Notes: generated by a model from the sequence alone, not told the origin. 16,280 nt of DNA from DAOTXK01 sp034435395 (GCA_034435395.1 DAOTXK010000159.1:1-16280); one strand, 5' to 3'. Shown: positions 1-6,889, counted from the stretch's first letter. Numbers and translations: made by a program.

Positions 1-1666
1 TCTCTACCCTGACTGCCGCGAAAGGGTTCGCGTCCGCCGCGATCATCAGGCGATGGCCCAGCGGCCAGCCCTGGGCGTTGGTCAGCGGCTCGCCCGTCGT
101 CCGGACCTGCTCCTGGAGCGCCTGGGCGGCGTCCACCGGCAGCGGCGGCAGGATGACGATCGCCCCTTCGTCGGGCAGCAGCAGGCCGTACTGCCTGGCC
201 AGCGCCACCGGCGGGAACGCGAACGTGTCGGCGGGCGGCAGGATCACGTCGCCGCCGGGCAAGGCTTCGCCGCCGTAGGGACGGACCGCCGGGAAGGCCC
301 CGGAGGCGCGCAGGAAGACGACCGCGTTGCCGTGGTTGAGCAGCTCAATCGGCAGGTAGACCGGATGGTCGGCGCGGGCGGTGTGGTTCAGCAGGTCCTG
401 GTAACTGAGCAGGTAGTACCCGTTCAGGCTGAGCCAGCCAGCCGGGTCGGCGGTGACCAGCGGCTGCTGGCGGTACTGGTATTGCACCTGGCTGTACGTG
501 TAGCCGAGGCTGCCGACCCCAATCAGCGCCAGGATGGCCACTCCCAGCCGCCGCAGGTGGGGCCGGGCGGCCAGCGCCTCCAGGACGGTCCCCGCGCCCA
601 ATCCGGCCAGCAGGGCCAGCGGCCCAAAGATGCCCACCATCCGAATCGGCGTCTCCGGCTGCTGGGAGAGGGTGGCTGGCAGCAGCATCAGCGGCAGCAG
701 GAGGAGCGGGGCCAGCCAGCCGGGCCTGCGCCAGCGCCCCAGGCTGGCCCCCAGGCCGATGATGGCCAGGATCAGCAGGGCCGGGTTGAGGTAGGGCGTG
801 GTGAAGGTGTTGTAGCGGATGGATTCGTAGAAGGTGGGCGGCAGGGCAATCGGCTCCAGCGAGCGCCGCAGGGCCTCCAGGAAGCCGCCGGGGTCGGCCA
901 GGGGGTTGGCGTGGTTGGGTCGGATCATGTCCACCCGCCCGCCCAGCCAGTTGGGGATGCGGAAAAAGAGATACAACCAGGGCAGGAAGGTGATGGCGAA
1001 GGCTCCCCCCATCGCCAGCAGATTTCGCCCGCCGGGCCACGTCCGGCGGTCCAGCGCGGCGTTGACCAGCACGATCAGGCCCGCCGCCAGCGGGAACGGC
1101 AGCCCGGCCAGGTAAAACTCGGCGGCGAGGGCGGTCAGCGCCCCTGCCAGGGCGTAGTGACGCCCTCGGCCCGTCTGCCAGCTCCAGGCCAGCGCCGCCA
1201 GGGCCAGCAGGCTCAGGGGTGGGACCCAGTTGACGCGGTAGGCGCCCCGCCCCAGGATCACGTGGGCGGGCAGTGCGGCCAGGGTGACGCCCGCCATCAG
1301 GGCGATGGCCGCGCGGCGGGGATGGCGGCGGTAGAGGGCCTGGGCGGCGGCGATGACCCCGGCCACGGCCAGCACCCCCAGCCAGGCGCTGAACAGGCGG
1401 GCGGTGAAGGGCCTCACCCCGGCGAAGGCCAGCCAGGCGGCGCGGACCAGCACATCGAACGGCTCCGGGCGGTCGGTGAAATACAGCGGCAGGCCGTAGC
1501 CGTTGATCAGCCGCCAGGCTTCGGCGAGGTTACGCCCTTCGTCGCTGTGCAGGCCGCCCGGCAGGTCATACAGGTCGGCGACCCGCAGCCAGAAGGCGGC
1601 CAGCAGGACCCCGATCAGCAGCAGGCGGTAGGCGGTCAGGTGAGGGGAGACGGGCGACAGTCGCAT
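1..1666 (-). CDS. Polytopic membrane glycosyltransferase, ArnT/PMT-like (C-terminus cut by window edge)
   Basis: An uninterrupted minus-strand frame begins at an ATG at 1666 and stays open to the left edge, giving about 555 residues. An in-frame TAA lies two codons upstream of the ATG, so the start cannot be further out. I see no good Shine-Dalgarno site. A first membrane segment (about residues 12-30) is followed by a loop reading GGLHSDEGRNLAEAWRL. The acidic pair D42-E43 in that first outer loop is the usual place for the catalytic Asp of the ArnT/PMT (GT39/GT83) superfamily. Many hydrophobic segments follow, then a soluble-looking C-terminal part. Such enzymes move a sugar from a polyprenyl-phosphate donor to lipid or protein on the outer face of the membrane. 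The family assignment rests on the layout and the SDE loop, not on a close match. The strong plus-strand open frame across it is its antisense shadow. Confidence 0.82.
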   Translation of the reverse strand, partial: MRLSPVSPHLTAYRLLLIGVLLAAFWLRVADLYDLPGGLHSDEGRNLAEAWRLINGYGLPLYFTDRPEPFDVLVRAAWLAFAGVRPFTARLFSAWLGVLAVAGVIAAAQALYRRHPRRAAIALMAGVTLAALPAHVILGRGAYRVNWVPPLSLLALAALAWSWQTGRGRHYALAGALTALAAEFYLAGLPFPLAAGLIVLVNAALDRRTWPGGRNLLAMGGAFAITFLPWLYLFFRIPNWLGGRVDMIRPNHANPLADPGGFLEALRRSLEPIALPPTFYESIRYNTFTTPYLNPALLILAIIGLGASLGRWRRPGWLAPLLLLPLMLLPATLSQQPETPIRMVGIFGPLALLAGLGAGTVLEALAARPHLRRLGVAILALIGVGSLGYTYSQVQYQYRQQPLVTADPAGWLSLNGYYLLSYQDLLNHTARADHPVYLPIELLNHGNAVVFLRASGAFPAVRPYGGEALPGGDVILPPADTFAFPPVALARQYGLLLPDEGAIVILPPLPVDAAQALQEQVRTTGEPLTNAQGWPLGHRLMIAADANPFAAVRVE

Positions 1667-1769
1667 GGGTTATCCCGGTCTGGTTGGCGCTCGTTCAGGC
1701 GGGCATCACCGCGCGGCGGGGCCTGCCTGAAAACATGCGCACGCTCAGCGTTTCCGGAAAGGCGCACGG

Positions 1770-1801
1770 TCAGCCGTCAGATGCTCAAAGCATCTGGCTG
1801 A
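1770..1801. repeat. Strong hairpin
   Basis: CAGATGC at 1778-1784 pairs perfectly with GCATCTG at 1790-1796 around a TCAAA loop. The stem extends outward through TCAGC (1770-1774) and GCTGA (1797-1801), with a small bulge on the left side. No T-run follows on either strand, so an intrinsic terminator is not well supported. It could be a regulatory hairpin for the gene at 1-1666, or the end of a repeat element. Confidence 0.6.
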
Positions 1802-1809
1802 TACCACTT

Positions 1810-1867
1810 AAGCCCGCTAAAGGGACTGGACCGGACCAAGCCTGCGTATGGAGCCTTTAGCGCGCTT
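1810..1867. repeat. Imperfect inverted repeat, 13 of 14 bases paired
   Basis: AAGCCCGCTAAAGG at 1810-1823 is the reverse complement, with one mismatch, of CCTTTAGCGCGCTT at 1854-1867. About 30 bases separate the arms. The CTTTAGCGGG core of the arms resembles the stem-loop of the IS200/IS605-like end at 2231-2250, so the two may be related pieces of mobile DNA. That relation is an inference. Confidence 0.5.
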
Positions 1868-1913
1868 GCCATAAGTTCGCGATACCGGCGCGTGCCAGTT
1901 ACCCATAGAAATT

Positions 1914-1955
1914 GCGCCAGGGGACACCGGGTTTTAACCCGGTGGGGAATGGCGC
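1914..1955. repeat. Nested hairpin, possible left end or 5' domain of the IS200/IS605-like remnant
   Basis: CACCGGGTT at 1925-1933 pairs perfectly with AACCCGGTG at 1936-1944. An outer stem is formed by GCGCCA (1914-1919) and TGGCGC (1950-1955), separated from the inner stem by symmetric 5-base purine-rich strands. Such an internal-loop hairpin is typical of a subterminal structure in single-strand transposons or of a structured RNA. Its link to the right end at 2259 is inferred from proximity. Confidence 0.5.
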
Positions 1956-2259
1956 TTACCTCCTTTCACTTGCTTGCAGTCCGAACGAATGTGCGGTACG
2001 CTTCAGACCAATACGACCGCCCAACATGTTGGGCGCCAACAAGGGACAGCAGGATAATAGCCTCAGCCCGCGACCGGTGCGGCTCTTTGACAACCGAGTG
2101 TAGGCGGTTGCCCAGAGAAAGCGTTCTGTGCGTAAAACACCCGACGTACATAAGAGAGAATCTCCTCTCAGGCCCGGACGGGGCCTTCAGGACGTAACGT
2201 GAGCCGTTGGGCTGAGCGTGTCCTGAGAAGCTCCCTGCTTTAGCGGGGAGAGTCGTCAC
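1956..2259 (+). ncRNA. IS200/IS605 right-end / reRNA (omegaRNA)-like sequence without tnpB
   Basis: The sequence ends in the signature of IS200/IS605 (TnpB-type) right ends: GAAG, then CTCCCTGC (2231-2238), loop TTTA, GCGGGGAG (2243-2250), then a short tail to GTCAC at 2255-2259. A stem just upstream, TCAGGAC (2187-2193) with GTCCTGA (2220-2226), and a GGCCC/GGGCC stem at 2171-2185 add to a folded RNA layout. In TnpB systems this region encodes the guide RNA scaffold, and the bases after the right end form the guide. Here the guide would begin at about 2260. No tnpB or tnpA is present: upstream lies only about 300 bases of non-coding sequence. The 5' limit given is approximate. It could be a non-autonomous derivative (PATE/MITE-like) or the remnant of a deleted element. 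The right end is well supported; RNA production is inferred. Confidence 0.55.
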
Positions 2260-2323
2260 GAACCTAATCTGTCAATCCTCGATTCGCGACGCTGTGCCGA
2301 CCAGCCGCTCCGGTCTCATGATC

Positions 2324-3193
2324 CTATCTCTGGCCCAGCACCAGCAGCCCCAGGACCAGCAGCAGCCCGCCCGACCACAGGAAGGGCACGATGATCCGCT
2401 CCTGGAGCGGGTTCTCGTCCACCAGTTCGATCAGGGGGTTATCCGGCGTGGGCGGCTCCGGGCGGAACTGCGGCGCGATCAACCAGGCCAGTCCTACTCC
2501 CCCCAGGAAGCCGCCGATGTGCGCCCAGTTGTCGATCAGGCCGCTACCCACCACGCCGATGAGCAGGTTGAGCACCAGGAGGTAAATCAGGCTGTTCAGG
2601 CGGCGGCGGGCGAACTCGCCGAAGACCCGCCGGTTGCGGTAGAGAAAAACCATCTCCGCCCCGAAGATGGCGAACAACGCGCCGCTGGCCCCCACGCTCC
2701 AGCCGTCGCTCAGGATCAGGCTGGCCAGGGAGGCCGTCAGCCCGCCCAGGAAATAAATGATCAGGAAGCGGGCGTGCCCGAAGAGGCGCTCGATGTCCGT
2801 GCCGATCTCATAAAGCGCATAGCCGTTGAAGAACAGGTGCGCCAGCCCGCCATGCAGGAAGATCATGGTCAGCAGGCGGTAATACTCGCCGTCCTGCAGG
2901 ATGAACGGGTTGATCTTCGCGCCGTAGACCAGCAGCAGTTCCTCCCCGCTGCGCACGGGAATGCCCTTGATGATCTGGACTCGATCCACCGGGATGACCT
3001 GCCCGGCCAGGTACACCAGGACGATGACGCCGAGCAGGAGATAGGTGAAGGTGGGCGGAGTCTGCGGCAGCCGGAGCGGGATACGCGGGGGACGGGGGCC
3101 GGGCAGCGGCAGGCCCGGCGCGGGCGGTCTCCCGCCTGGCTCAGAAGGGGCGGGCTGTTGTTCGTCATGGTCCGTGCTGTATTCGGGTTGCAT
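2324..3193 (-). CDS. Rhomboid family intramembrane serine protease
   Basis: This 289-aa multi-pass membrane protein should cleave transmembrane segments of substrate proteins within the cytoplasmic membrane. The rhomboid core is clear. HGGLAHLFFN (114-123) carries the conserved HxxxN, GASG (168-171) holds the catalytic Ser170, and NWAHIGG (222-228) holds the catalytic His225. About 45 polar, proline-rich residues precede the first membrane segment (49-64). A proline/acidic linker and one more hydrophobic segment (268-286) follow the core, giving a seventh-helix-like tail. I chose the ATG at 3193 because GCGAGG lies a few bases upstream. The frame is open further out to 3283, but the extra residues are low-complexity. 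The gene is divergent from the zinc-ribbon gene at 3406. The substrate is unknown. Confidence 0.92.
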   Translation of the reverse strand: MQPEYSTDHDEQQPAPSEPGGRPPAPGLPLPGPRPPRIPLRLPQTPPTFTYLLLGVIVLVYLAGQVIPVDRVQIIKGIPVRSGEELLLVYGAKINPFILQDGEYYRLLTMIFLHGGLAHLFFNGYALYEIGTDIERLFGHARFLIIYFLGGLTASLASLILSDGWSVGASGALFAIFGAEMVFLYRNRRVFGEFARRRLNSLIYLLVLNLLIGVVGSGLIDNWAHIGGFLGGVGLAWLIAPQFRPEPPTPDNPLIELVDENPLQERIIVPFLWSGGLLLVLGLLVLGQR

Positions 3194-3285
3194 AGCGCCT
3201 CGCTTGCTGGGTCGGGACGGACGGGAGCCGGTGGACCAACCCCGGCGGACGGGCTGGCTTGGCGGGCAAGGCCCGGCGGTCAACG

Positions 3286-3302
3286 AGTCCAGTCCAGTCC
3301 AG
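3286..3302. repeat. Short tandem repeat, AGTCC x3
   Basis: Three exact copies of AGTCC followed by AG lie in the divergent intergenic region between the rhomboid and zinc-ribbon genes. No function can be assigned. Confidence 0.6.
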
Positions 3303-3323
3303 ATCGGCGGCGGCAGCGCCCGG

Positions 3324-3353
3324 CTGACCGTTCATTGCGGGATAGGATATAAT
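3324..3353 (+). promoter_or_regulatory. Sigma70-type promoter for the FmdB-like gene
   Basis: A perfect TATAAT -10 box lies at 3348-3353. CTGACC (3324-3329, 4 of 6 to TTGACA) lies upstream with an 18-base spacer. The area is distinctly AT-rich against its GC-rich surroundings. A second AT-rich segment (ATAGAATATAAG) follows within the leader. Transcription would start near 3360, leaving a leader of about 45 bases. Confidence 0.6.
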
Positions 3354-3405
3354 CCGCGATAGAATATAAGCGAGGGAGATTATACCCAGTTTTGCGAGGG
3401 ATACC

Positions 3406-3816
3406 GTGCCCTATTACGACTTTTACTGCCAGGACTGCCGACGCCGGGTGACGCTGTTTTACAAAACCTACGCCGACTATGACGCGGCGGTGCCAACCTG
3501 TCCCCGCTGCGGCGGGACGAACCTCGCCCGCCGGATTCGCCGCGTGGTGGTCGCCAAGTCCGACGATGCCCGCTTCGAATCCCTGGCCGATGAGGCGGAT
3601 CTCTCCCAGCTGGAGAATGCTGATCCGGCCACCATGGCCCGCTACATGCGCCGCCTTGGCGAGGAGATGGGCGAAGACCTGGGGGACGAATTCACCGAGG
3701 TGGTGGAGCGGCTGGAGAAGGGCGAAAGCCCGGAGGACATCGAGGCCAGCATGCCCGACCTGGCGGGGGATATGGGGCCAGGCGGGGCTGACCTGGATGA
3801 GGCGCTGGCCGGTTAG
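3406..3816 (+). CDS. FmdB-type zinc-ribbon protein
   Basis: This 136-aa protein begins MPYYDFYCQDC, the usual opening of the FmdB / CxxC_CxxC_SSSS putative regulatory family. Four cysteines (C8, C11, C32, C35) form a small zinc ribbon in the first 37 residues. The remaining 100 residues are acidic and helical (RLGEEMGEDLGDEF) and are not part of the core domain. Family members are often annotated as transcription regulators, but a biochemical role is not established. The GTG start at 3406 is preceded by GAGGG at good spacing and by a clear promoter. It is followed 68 bases later by the 398-aa membrane protein, probably in the same transcript. Confidence 0.85.
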   Translation: MPYYDFYCQDCRRRVTLFYKTYADYDAAVPTCPRCGGTNLARRIRRVVVAKSDDARFESLADEADLSQLENADPATMARYMRRLGEEMGEDLGDEFTEVVERLEKGESPEDIEASMPDLAGDMGPGGADLDEALAG

Positions 3817-3884
3817 GCCGCCCTGGGCCATATCCTTCTCTGGCCGGGAAGGGCGGCCAGAGCGGCTCGTCAAGGAAACCATGC

Positions 3885-5081
3885 ATGGACAAATTTCGGG
3901 ATACCTGGTTGACGGCGACCATCTTCCGGTCCGAGCGCGTCAAGGTGGGGGAGGATGTCCTGTACAACCTGCCGCCAGACTCCTCGACCGTCAGGCACCT
4001 GTGCATCAAACCGGACGAAGCGGAGGCGGTTATCGCCGCCGTGTCGGGCGGCACGCTCACCCGCCTCGGCCAGACGTACCGCCCCAGCGGGGTGATTGAA
4101 TGGCCCTCGGTGGCGAAAGGGGTGGGGGCCAGCCTGGCTCTGAGCCTGCCGGTGGCCCTGATCTTCAGCCTGTTGCCCTTTGGCCTGATCTTCATCTCGG
4201 CGCTGGTGCTGGCGGGGATCGCCGTCTTCATCGCGATCCGGTTCGTCAGGGTGCGGCATATCGCCCTGGCGGGGGTGGGGGGGGCGTTGGGGGCCGGGGG
4301 CAGCTATCTGACCTGGCAGTGGCTGGAATATGAAGATTTCCGCGGCGACTTGCGGGCCGAGATCAGCCAGCAGCGGCCCGACCTGACCTGGGAGGAGCTG
4401 GACCAGCAGGTCGAGCGTATGCTGGAGGAGCAGGTGGGGGCGTCCGGCGTGGTGGGGTACATCCAGTATAAGATGCGCGTGTCGCGGGCGGGCGGCGAGG
4501 CGAGCCAGGAACCCCACTCGCTGGTGGAGGTGTTCGAGCTGGTGCTGGATGTCATCAACAGCGAGAACCTGAGCGGGGTGTGGTTTTTGATCCTGCACCT
4601 GGCCGAGCTGGTGTTCGTGATCGCCCTGGGGGTGGCGGCCATGGTTCTTAAGGCGCTGGCCCCCTATTGTGAGGTCGACCGGACGGACATGGTGGAACGC
4701 CGCCTGTTCCCGGCGCTGCCAGGGGAGGCGCAACGCCTCACGGAGGCGCTGGTCGGGGAGCGGCAGACGCCGGAAGCGCGGGCGCTGCTCAACCGGGTGC
4801 GGGCCTTTGCCGCGCCCGTCTTTCTGGAGCTGGTCTACTGCCCGGTCTGCTATCAGGCTTACCCGCGCTGGCAAATGGTCGGCGAGGCCTACCAGGAGGT
4901 GCGAACCATCCCCCTGGGCCACCTGGACGGCGATCATACCCGCGAGATGCTGACGGTGGCCGGCCCCCTGGCCACGGAATACGCCCGGCGGGAGAGCCGG
5001 GCATACCTGGCGTTCGTCAAAGAAGGGCGGCAGGATACCGGGGCCGCCAAAGCGGATGATCACCAGGGAACGGCTCCTTAG
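3885..5081 (+). CDS. Unrecognised multi-pass membrane protein with a C-terminal CxxC
   Basis: I do not recognise this 398-aa protein. An approximately 75-residue soluble N-terminal part (with LCIKPDEAEAVIAAVSGG at 39-56) leads into closely packed hydrophobic segments at about 81-119 and 125-145. A charged region follows (150-200, containing RPDLTWEELDQQVERMLEEQ), then another membrane segment at 232-256. The soluble C-terminal domain holds VYCPVCYQAYP with a CxxC pair (C319, C322), possibly a metal-binding or redox knuckle, though a second CxxC is absent. The ATG at 3885 is preceded by AAGGA at suitable spacing. The gene lies directly downstream of the FmdB-like gene and ends just before a bidirectional terminator, so the two probably form a two-gene operon. 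The minus-strand open frame spanning the same bases is a shadow. Confidence 0.85.
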   Translation: MDKFRDTWLTATIFRSERVKVGEDVLYNLPPDSSTVRHLCIKPDEAEAVIAAVSGGTLTRLGQTYRPSGVIEWPSVAKGVGASLALSLPVALIFSLLPFGLIFISALVLAGIAVFIAIRFVRVRHIALAGVGGALGAGGSYLTWQWLEYEDFRGDLRAEISQQRPDLTWEELDQQVERMLEEQVGASGVVGYIQYKMRVSRAGGEASQEPHSLVEVFELVLDVINSENLSGVWFLILHLAELVFVIALGVAAMVLKALAPYCEVDRTDMVERRLFPALPGEAQRLTEALVGERQTPEARALLNRVRAFAAPVFLELVYCPVCYQAYPRWQMVGEAYQEVRTIPLGHLDGDHTREMLTVAGPLATEYARRESRAYLAFVKEGRQDTGAAKADDHQGTAP

Positions 5082-5100
5082 CCGCGCCGGGGCGGGAGAC

Positions 5101-5144
5101 AAAAAAGCGCGCGCCCAGGCCGGACGCGCGCCGAACGTTTTTTT
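5101..5144. terminator. Bidirectional intrinsic terminator
   Basis: GCGCGCG (5107-5113) pairs with CGCGCGC (5125-5131). The hairpin is preceded by six A (5101-5106) and followed, after a short gap, by seven T (5138-5144). It can therefore stop transcription from the plus-strand gene ending at 5081 and from the minus-strand gene ending at 5157. Confidence 0.85.
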
Positions 5145-5156
5145 CAGGAAGATTGT

Positions 5157-5426
5157 TCAGCCGTCAAGCTGGCCGTTTCTCTCGCCGGGCTGCACGCTCT
5201 TGTGGCTGACGCCGAACATGCGGCGGTGGGTCACCAGATACCCCCGAATCGGATTACGCTGCCGGGCGCGCAGCGACAGCACCCAATAGCGCCGTTCCGA
5301 GGGCTGGCGCGGCCCCTGTAACTGTCTCCAGTGTCGGGTCTGTCTTTTGGTAAGTCGTGCTCTGGCCGGCGCGGAAACGGTATAGGGACGTTCTGAGGAG
5401 TCGGTGCGGGGGGCGTTGTCGGACAT
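5157..5426 (-). CDS. Small, strongly basic protein of unknown function
   Basis: This 89-aa protein matches no family that I recognise. It is rich in Arg (for example RARLTKRQTRHWRQLQGPRQ at 22-41) and has no cysteine and no membrane segment, so binding to nucleic acid or another polyanion is possible but unproven. It is very likely a real gene. AAGGAGG (5434-5440 on the plus strand) sits seven bases before the ATG, a near-perfect ribosome binding site. A promoter can be drawn at 5463-5491, and a terminator follows at 5101-5144. The DUF2304 gene lies just upstream on the same strand and could read through into it. Confidence 0.72.
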   Translation of the reverse strand: MSDNAPRTDSSERPYTVSAPARARLTKRQTRHWRQLQGPRQPSERRYWVLSLRARQRNPIRGYLVTHRRMFGVSHKSVQPGERNGQLDG

Positions 5427-5433
5427 GGAGAAA

Positions 5434-5440
5434 CCTCCTT
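5434..5440 (-). promoter_or_regulatory. Near-consensus ribosome binding site
   Basis: AAGGAGG on the minus strand, seven bases before the ATG at 5426, is among the strongest Shine-Dalgarno sites in the window. It decides the start of the 89-aa basic protein. Confidence 0.8.
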
Positions 5441-5462
5441 ATCGTCTGGCACCTGTACTCTC

Positions 5463-5491
5463 AGTATCGGCGCAAACCGGGGCGGGATCAA
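5463..5491 (-). promoter_or_regulatory. Candidate sigma70-type promoter for the 89-aa gene
   Basis: On the minus strand TTGATC (5491-5486) is followed after exactly 17 bases by GATACT (5468-5463). Each box matches 4 of 6 consensus bases. Transcription would begin about 30 bases before the ATG at 5426. Confidence 0.45.
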
Positions 5492-5540
5492 GCGAGATTA
5501 ACGGATTTCTAACCAGGGCCGATGGCGTTGCTGACGGCGC

Positions 5541-5921
5541 TCAGGCGGCGGCCTCCGGCGGCGGGGGGTCGCCGGACGACTCGCCCGCCCGCAGGGCCTC
5601 GACCTCGCGCCGGAGCAGGGCCATCTCCTGGGCGAGCTGTTTATTCTCGTCGGCCAGGCGGGTCAGGACGGTGCTGTAGTAGAGCAGGATCAGCAGGAAG
5701 AAGCCCACCGCCACCACAAACAGCACCGTGGCCCGGAAGATGCCGGTGAGGGCCGTGATCAGGTCCAGCGGCGCGCCCCACACGCTGAGCAGGATCAGCA
5801 CCGCCCCGGTGAGCAGCCACAGCAGCGAGAACTCCTCGCGCAGCCGCCGGCGGCGCACCAGTTCCAGCACCATCAGCAGCATGAGGACGGTGACGACGAC
5901 GCCGAAATATTGCCGTTCCAT
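5541..5921 (-). CDS. DUF2304 family small membrane protein
   Basis: The 126-aa product has three membrane segments (about 5-22, 32-49, 63-83). The second begins with FSLLWLLTGAVLILLS, the characteristic pattern of DUF2304. A charged, coiled-coil-like tail follows (ADENKQLAQEMALLRREVEA), ending in a proline-rich stretch. Members are commonly found beside polyprenyl-sugar glycosyltransferases, but their function is not established. This fits the glycosyltransferase-rich surroundings. The ATG at 5921 lacks a strong ribosome binding site. A TATACT box lies upstream near 5972-5977 without a good -35 partner. The gene is divergent from the deacetylase at 6080. Confidence 0.82.
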   Translation of the reverse strand: MERQYFGVVVTVLMLLMVLELVRRRRLREEFSLLWLLTGAVLILLSVWGAPLDLITALTGIFRATVLFVVAVGFFLLILLYYSTVLTRLADENKQLAQEMALLRREVEALRAGESSGDPPPPEAAA

Positions 5922-6079
5922 AGTCAGTATGCGCCTTCAACTCCCGGTGGTCAGCGGTCGATGTGGCCTGAAGTATAACGTCGGTGCCGGGGGGGATGCC
6001 AGCGGCTCCGGCCCGCCGGGATTCTCCGGCGTATGATAGGGGCTTGCTTCCGGGGACGGGGCACAGGAGGAGAGCGGCC

Positions 6080-6889
6080 ATGATCCGGCTGATCGTAAAT
6101 GCCGACGACTTCGGGGAATCGCCGCCGGTTAACGCGGCGGTCATCCAGGCGTTCCGCGAGGGCCTCCTCACCAGCGCCAGCCTGATGGTGACCGGCGACG
6201 CCTTCGCTGAGGCGGTGGCCCTGGCCCGCGCGCACCCTGACCTGCGCGTCGGCCTGCATGTGGTGCTGCTGGGGGGCCGGTCGTGCCTGCCGCCGGGGGA
6301 CGTGCCGGGACTGGTCGACGGGCAGGGGCACTTCCCGGAGAATCCACTGGCGGCTGGCCTGCGGTGGGCGTTTCAGCCGTCGGCCCGCCAGCAACTCCGC
6401 CGCGAGGTCGAGGCCCAGGTGGCCCGTTTCCTGGACACCGGCCTCCCCCTCGACCATCTGAACAGCCACCGCCATTTTCACGTCCACCCGGTGGTGTTCG
6501 ACGCGCTGTCCGAAGCCGCCGGGCGGCTCGGCGTCCCGGTGCGGTTTCCCGCCGAACCCTGGCGGCTGGCGTTGGGGCTGGACCGGAGAAACCTCCGGCA
6601 GCAGATCGGCTATGCGGTGATCTTCGGGCTGCTGGCGGCTTACTACCGTCCCCGGCTGGCCTCCCGGCGCGTGGATGGCCTGTTCGGGCTGTTGCGGACC
6701 GGGCACATTGACGAGGCTTACGTGGTCCGGCTGTTGCAGCGCCTGCCGGAAGGGACGTATGAACTGTACGCCCATCCCCGGCTGGACACCGCCCAGGGGC
6801 GGCGCGAACTGGCGGCGCTGGTCAGCCCGCAGGCCCGCCGCATCGTCCAGGCGCGCCCCATTAAGCTCACCAGCTACGGTCAGTTGTGA
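6080..6889 (+). CDS. hpnK: YdjC/ChbG family deacetylase, HpnK-like
   Basis: This 269-aa metal-dependent deacetylase has the family's opening strand VNADDFG (D9, D10), then GLH (H60), NSHRHFHVHP (128-137) and YAHP (230-233). Together these would supply the metal site and catalytic residues. YdjC-fold enzymes remove N-acetyl groups from sugars. The wording LIVNADDFGESPPVNAAV and LVDGQGHFP is like HpnK, which deacetylates GlcNAc-bacteriohopanetetrol. The ATG at 6080 is preceded by AGGAGGAGAG, so the 32 in-frame residues upstream of it are unlikely to be translated. The stop overlaps that of the GT21/HpnI-like gene on the other strand. The family is secure; the hopanoid substrate is inferred from resemblance and from the partner gene. 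Confidence 0.85.
   Translation: MIRLIVNADDFGESPPVNAAVIQAFREGLLTSASLMVTGDAFAEAVALARAHPDLRVGLHVVLLGGRSCLPPGDVPGLVDGQGHFPENPLAAGLRWAFQPSARQQLRREVEAQVARFLDTGLPLDHLNSHRHFHVHPVVFDALSEAAGRLGVPVRFPAEPWRLALGLDRRNLRQQIGYAVIFGLLAAYYRPRLASRRVDGLFGLLRTGHIDEAYVVRLLQRLPEGTYELYAHPRLDTAQGRRELAALVSPQARRIVQARPIKLTSYGQL

Larger units (their letters stand above)
1667..2323. other. Gene-free, hairpin-rich stretch between two minus-strand genes
   Basis: No credible protein gene lies in these 657 bases. The short open frames on both strands have no ribosome binding site and no family signature. The stretch holds a 32-base hairpin at 1770-1801, an inverted repeat at 1810-1867, a nested hairpin at 1914-1955 and an IS200/IS605-like right end finishing at 2259. 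These are listed separately. Its less GC-rich composition and dense secondary structure differ from the flanking genes, which points to mobile-element debris. Confidence 0.7.

Noticed and set aside
53..1801. A 582-codon plus-strand open frame
   Set aside because: The product is low-complexity (Gln, Gly, Arg, Pro) with no domain. The minus strand over the same bases encodes a coherent multi-pass glycosyltransferase, so this is an antisense shadow in GC-rich DNA.
1966..2259. A 97-codon minus-strand open frame and a 101-codon plus-strand frame in the gene-free stretch
   Set aside because: Both lie across the IS200/IS605-like structured region and have no ribosome binding site or family signature. 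The minus-strand one begins inside the terminal hairpin region, a common spurious annotation.
2294..3352. A 352-codon plus-strand open frame over the rhomboid gene
   Set aside because: The rhomboid catalytic motifs are on the minus strand. The plus-strand product is Gln/Asp/Arg-rich and has no recognised motif.
3870..5102. A 410-codon minus-strand open frame
   Set aside because: Its product is His/Gln/Pro-rich low complexity, whereas the plus strand gives a membrane protein with a proper start, promoter-linked neighbour and terminator.
5984..6079. N-terminal extension of the YdjC-like deacetylase
   Set aside because: The 32 extra residues are low-complexity, while AGGAGGAGAG sits just before the ATG at 6080, where the conserved NADDFG strand begins.
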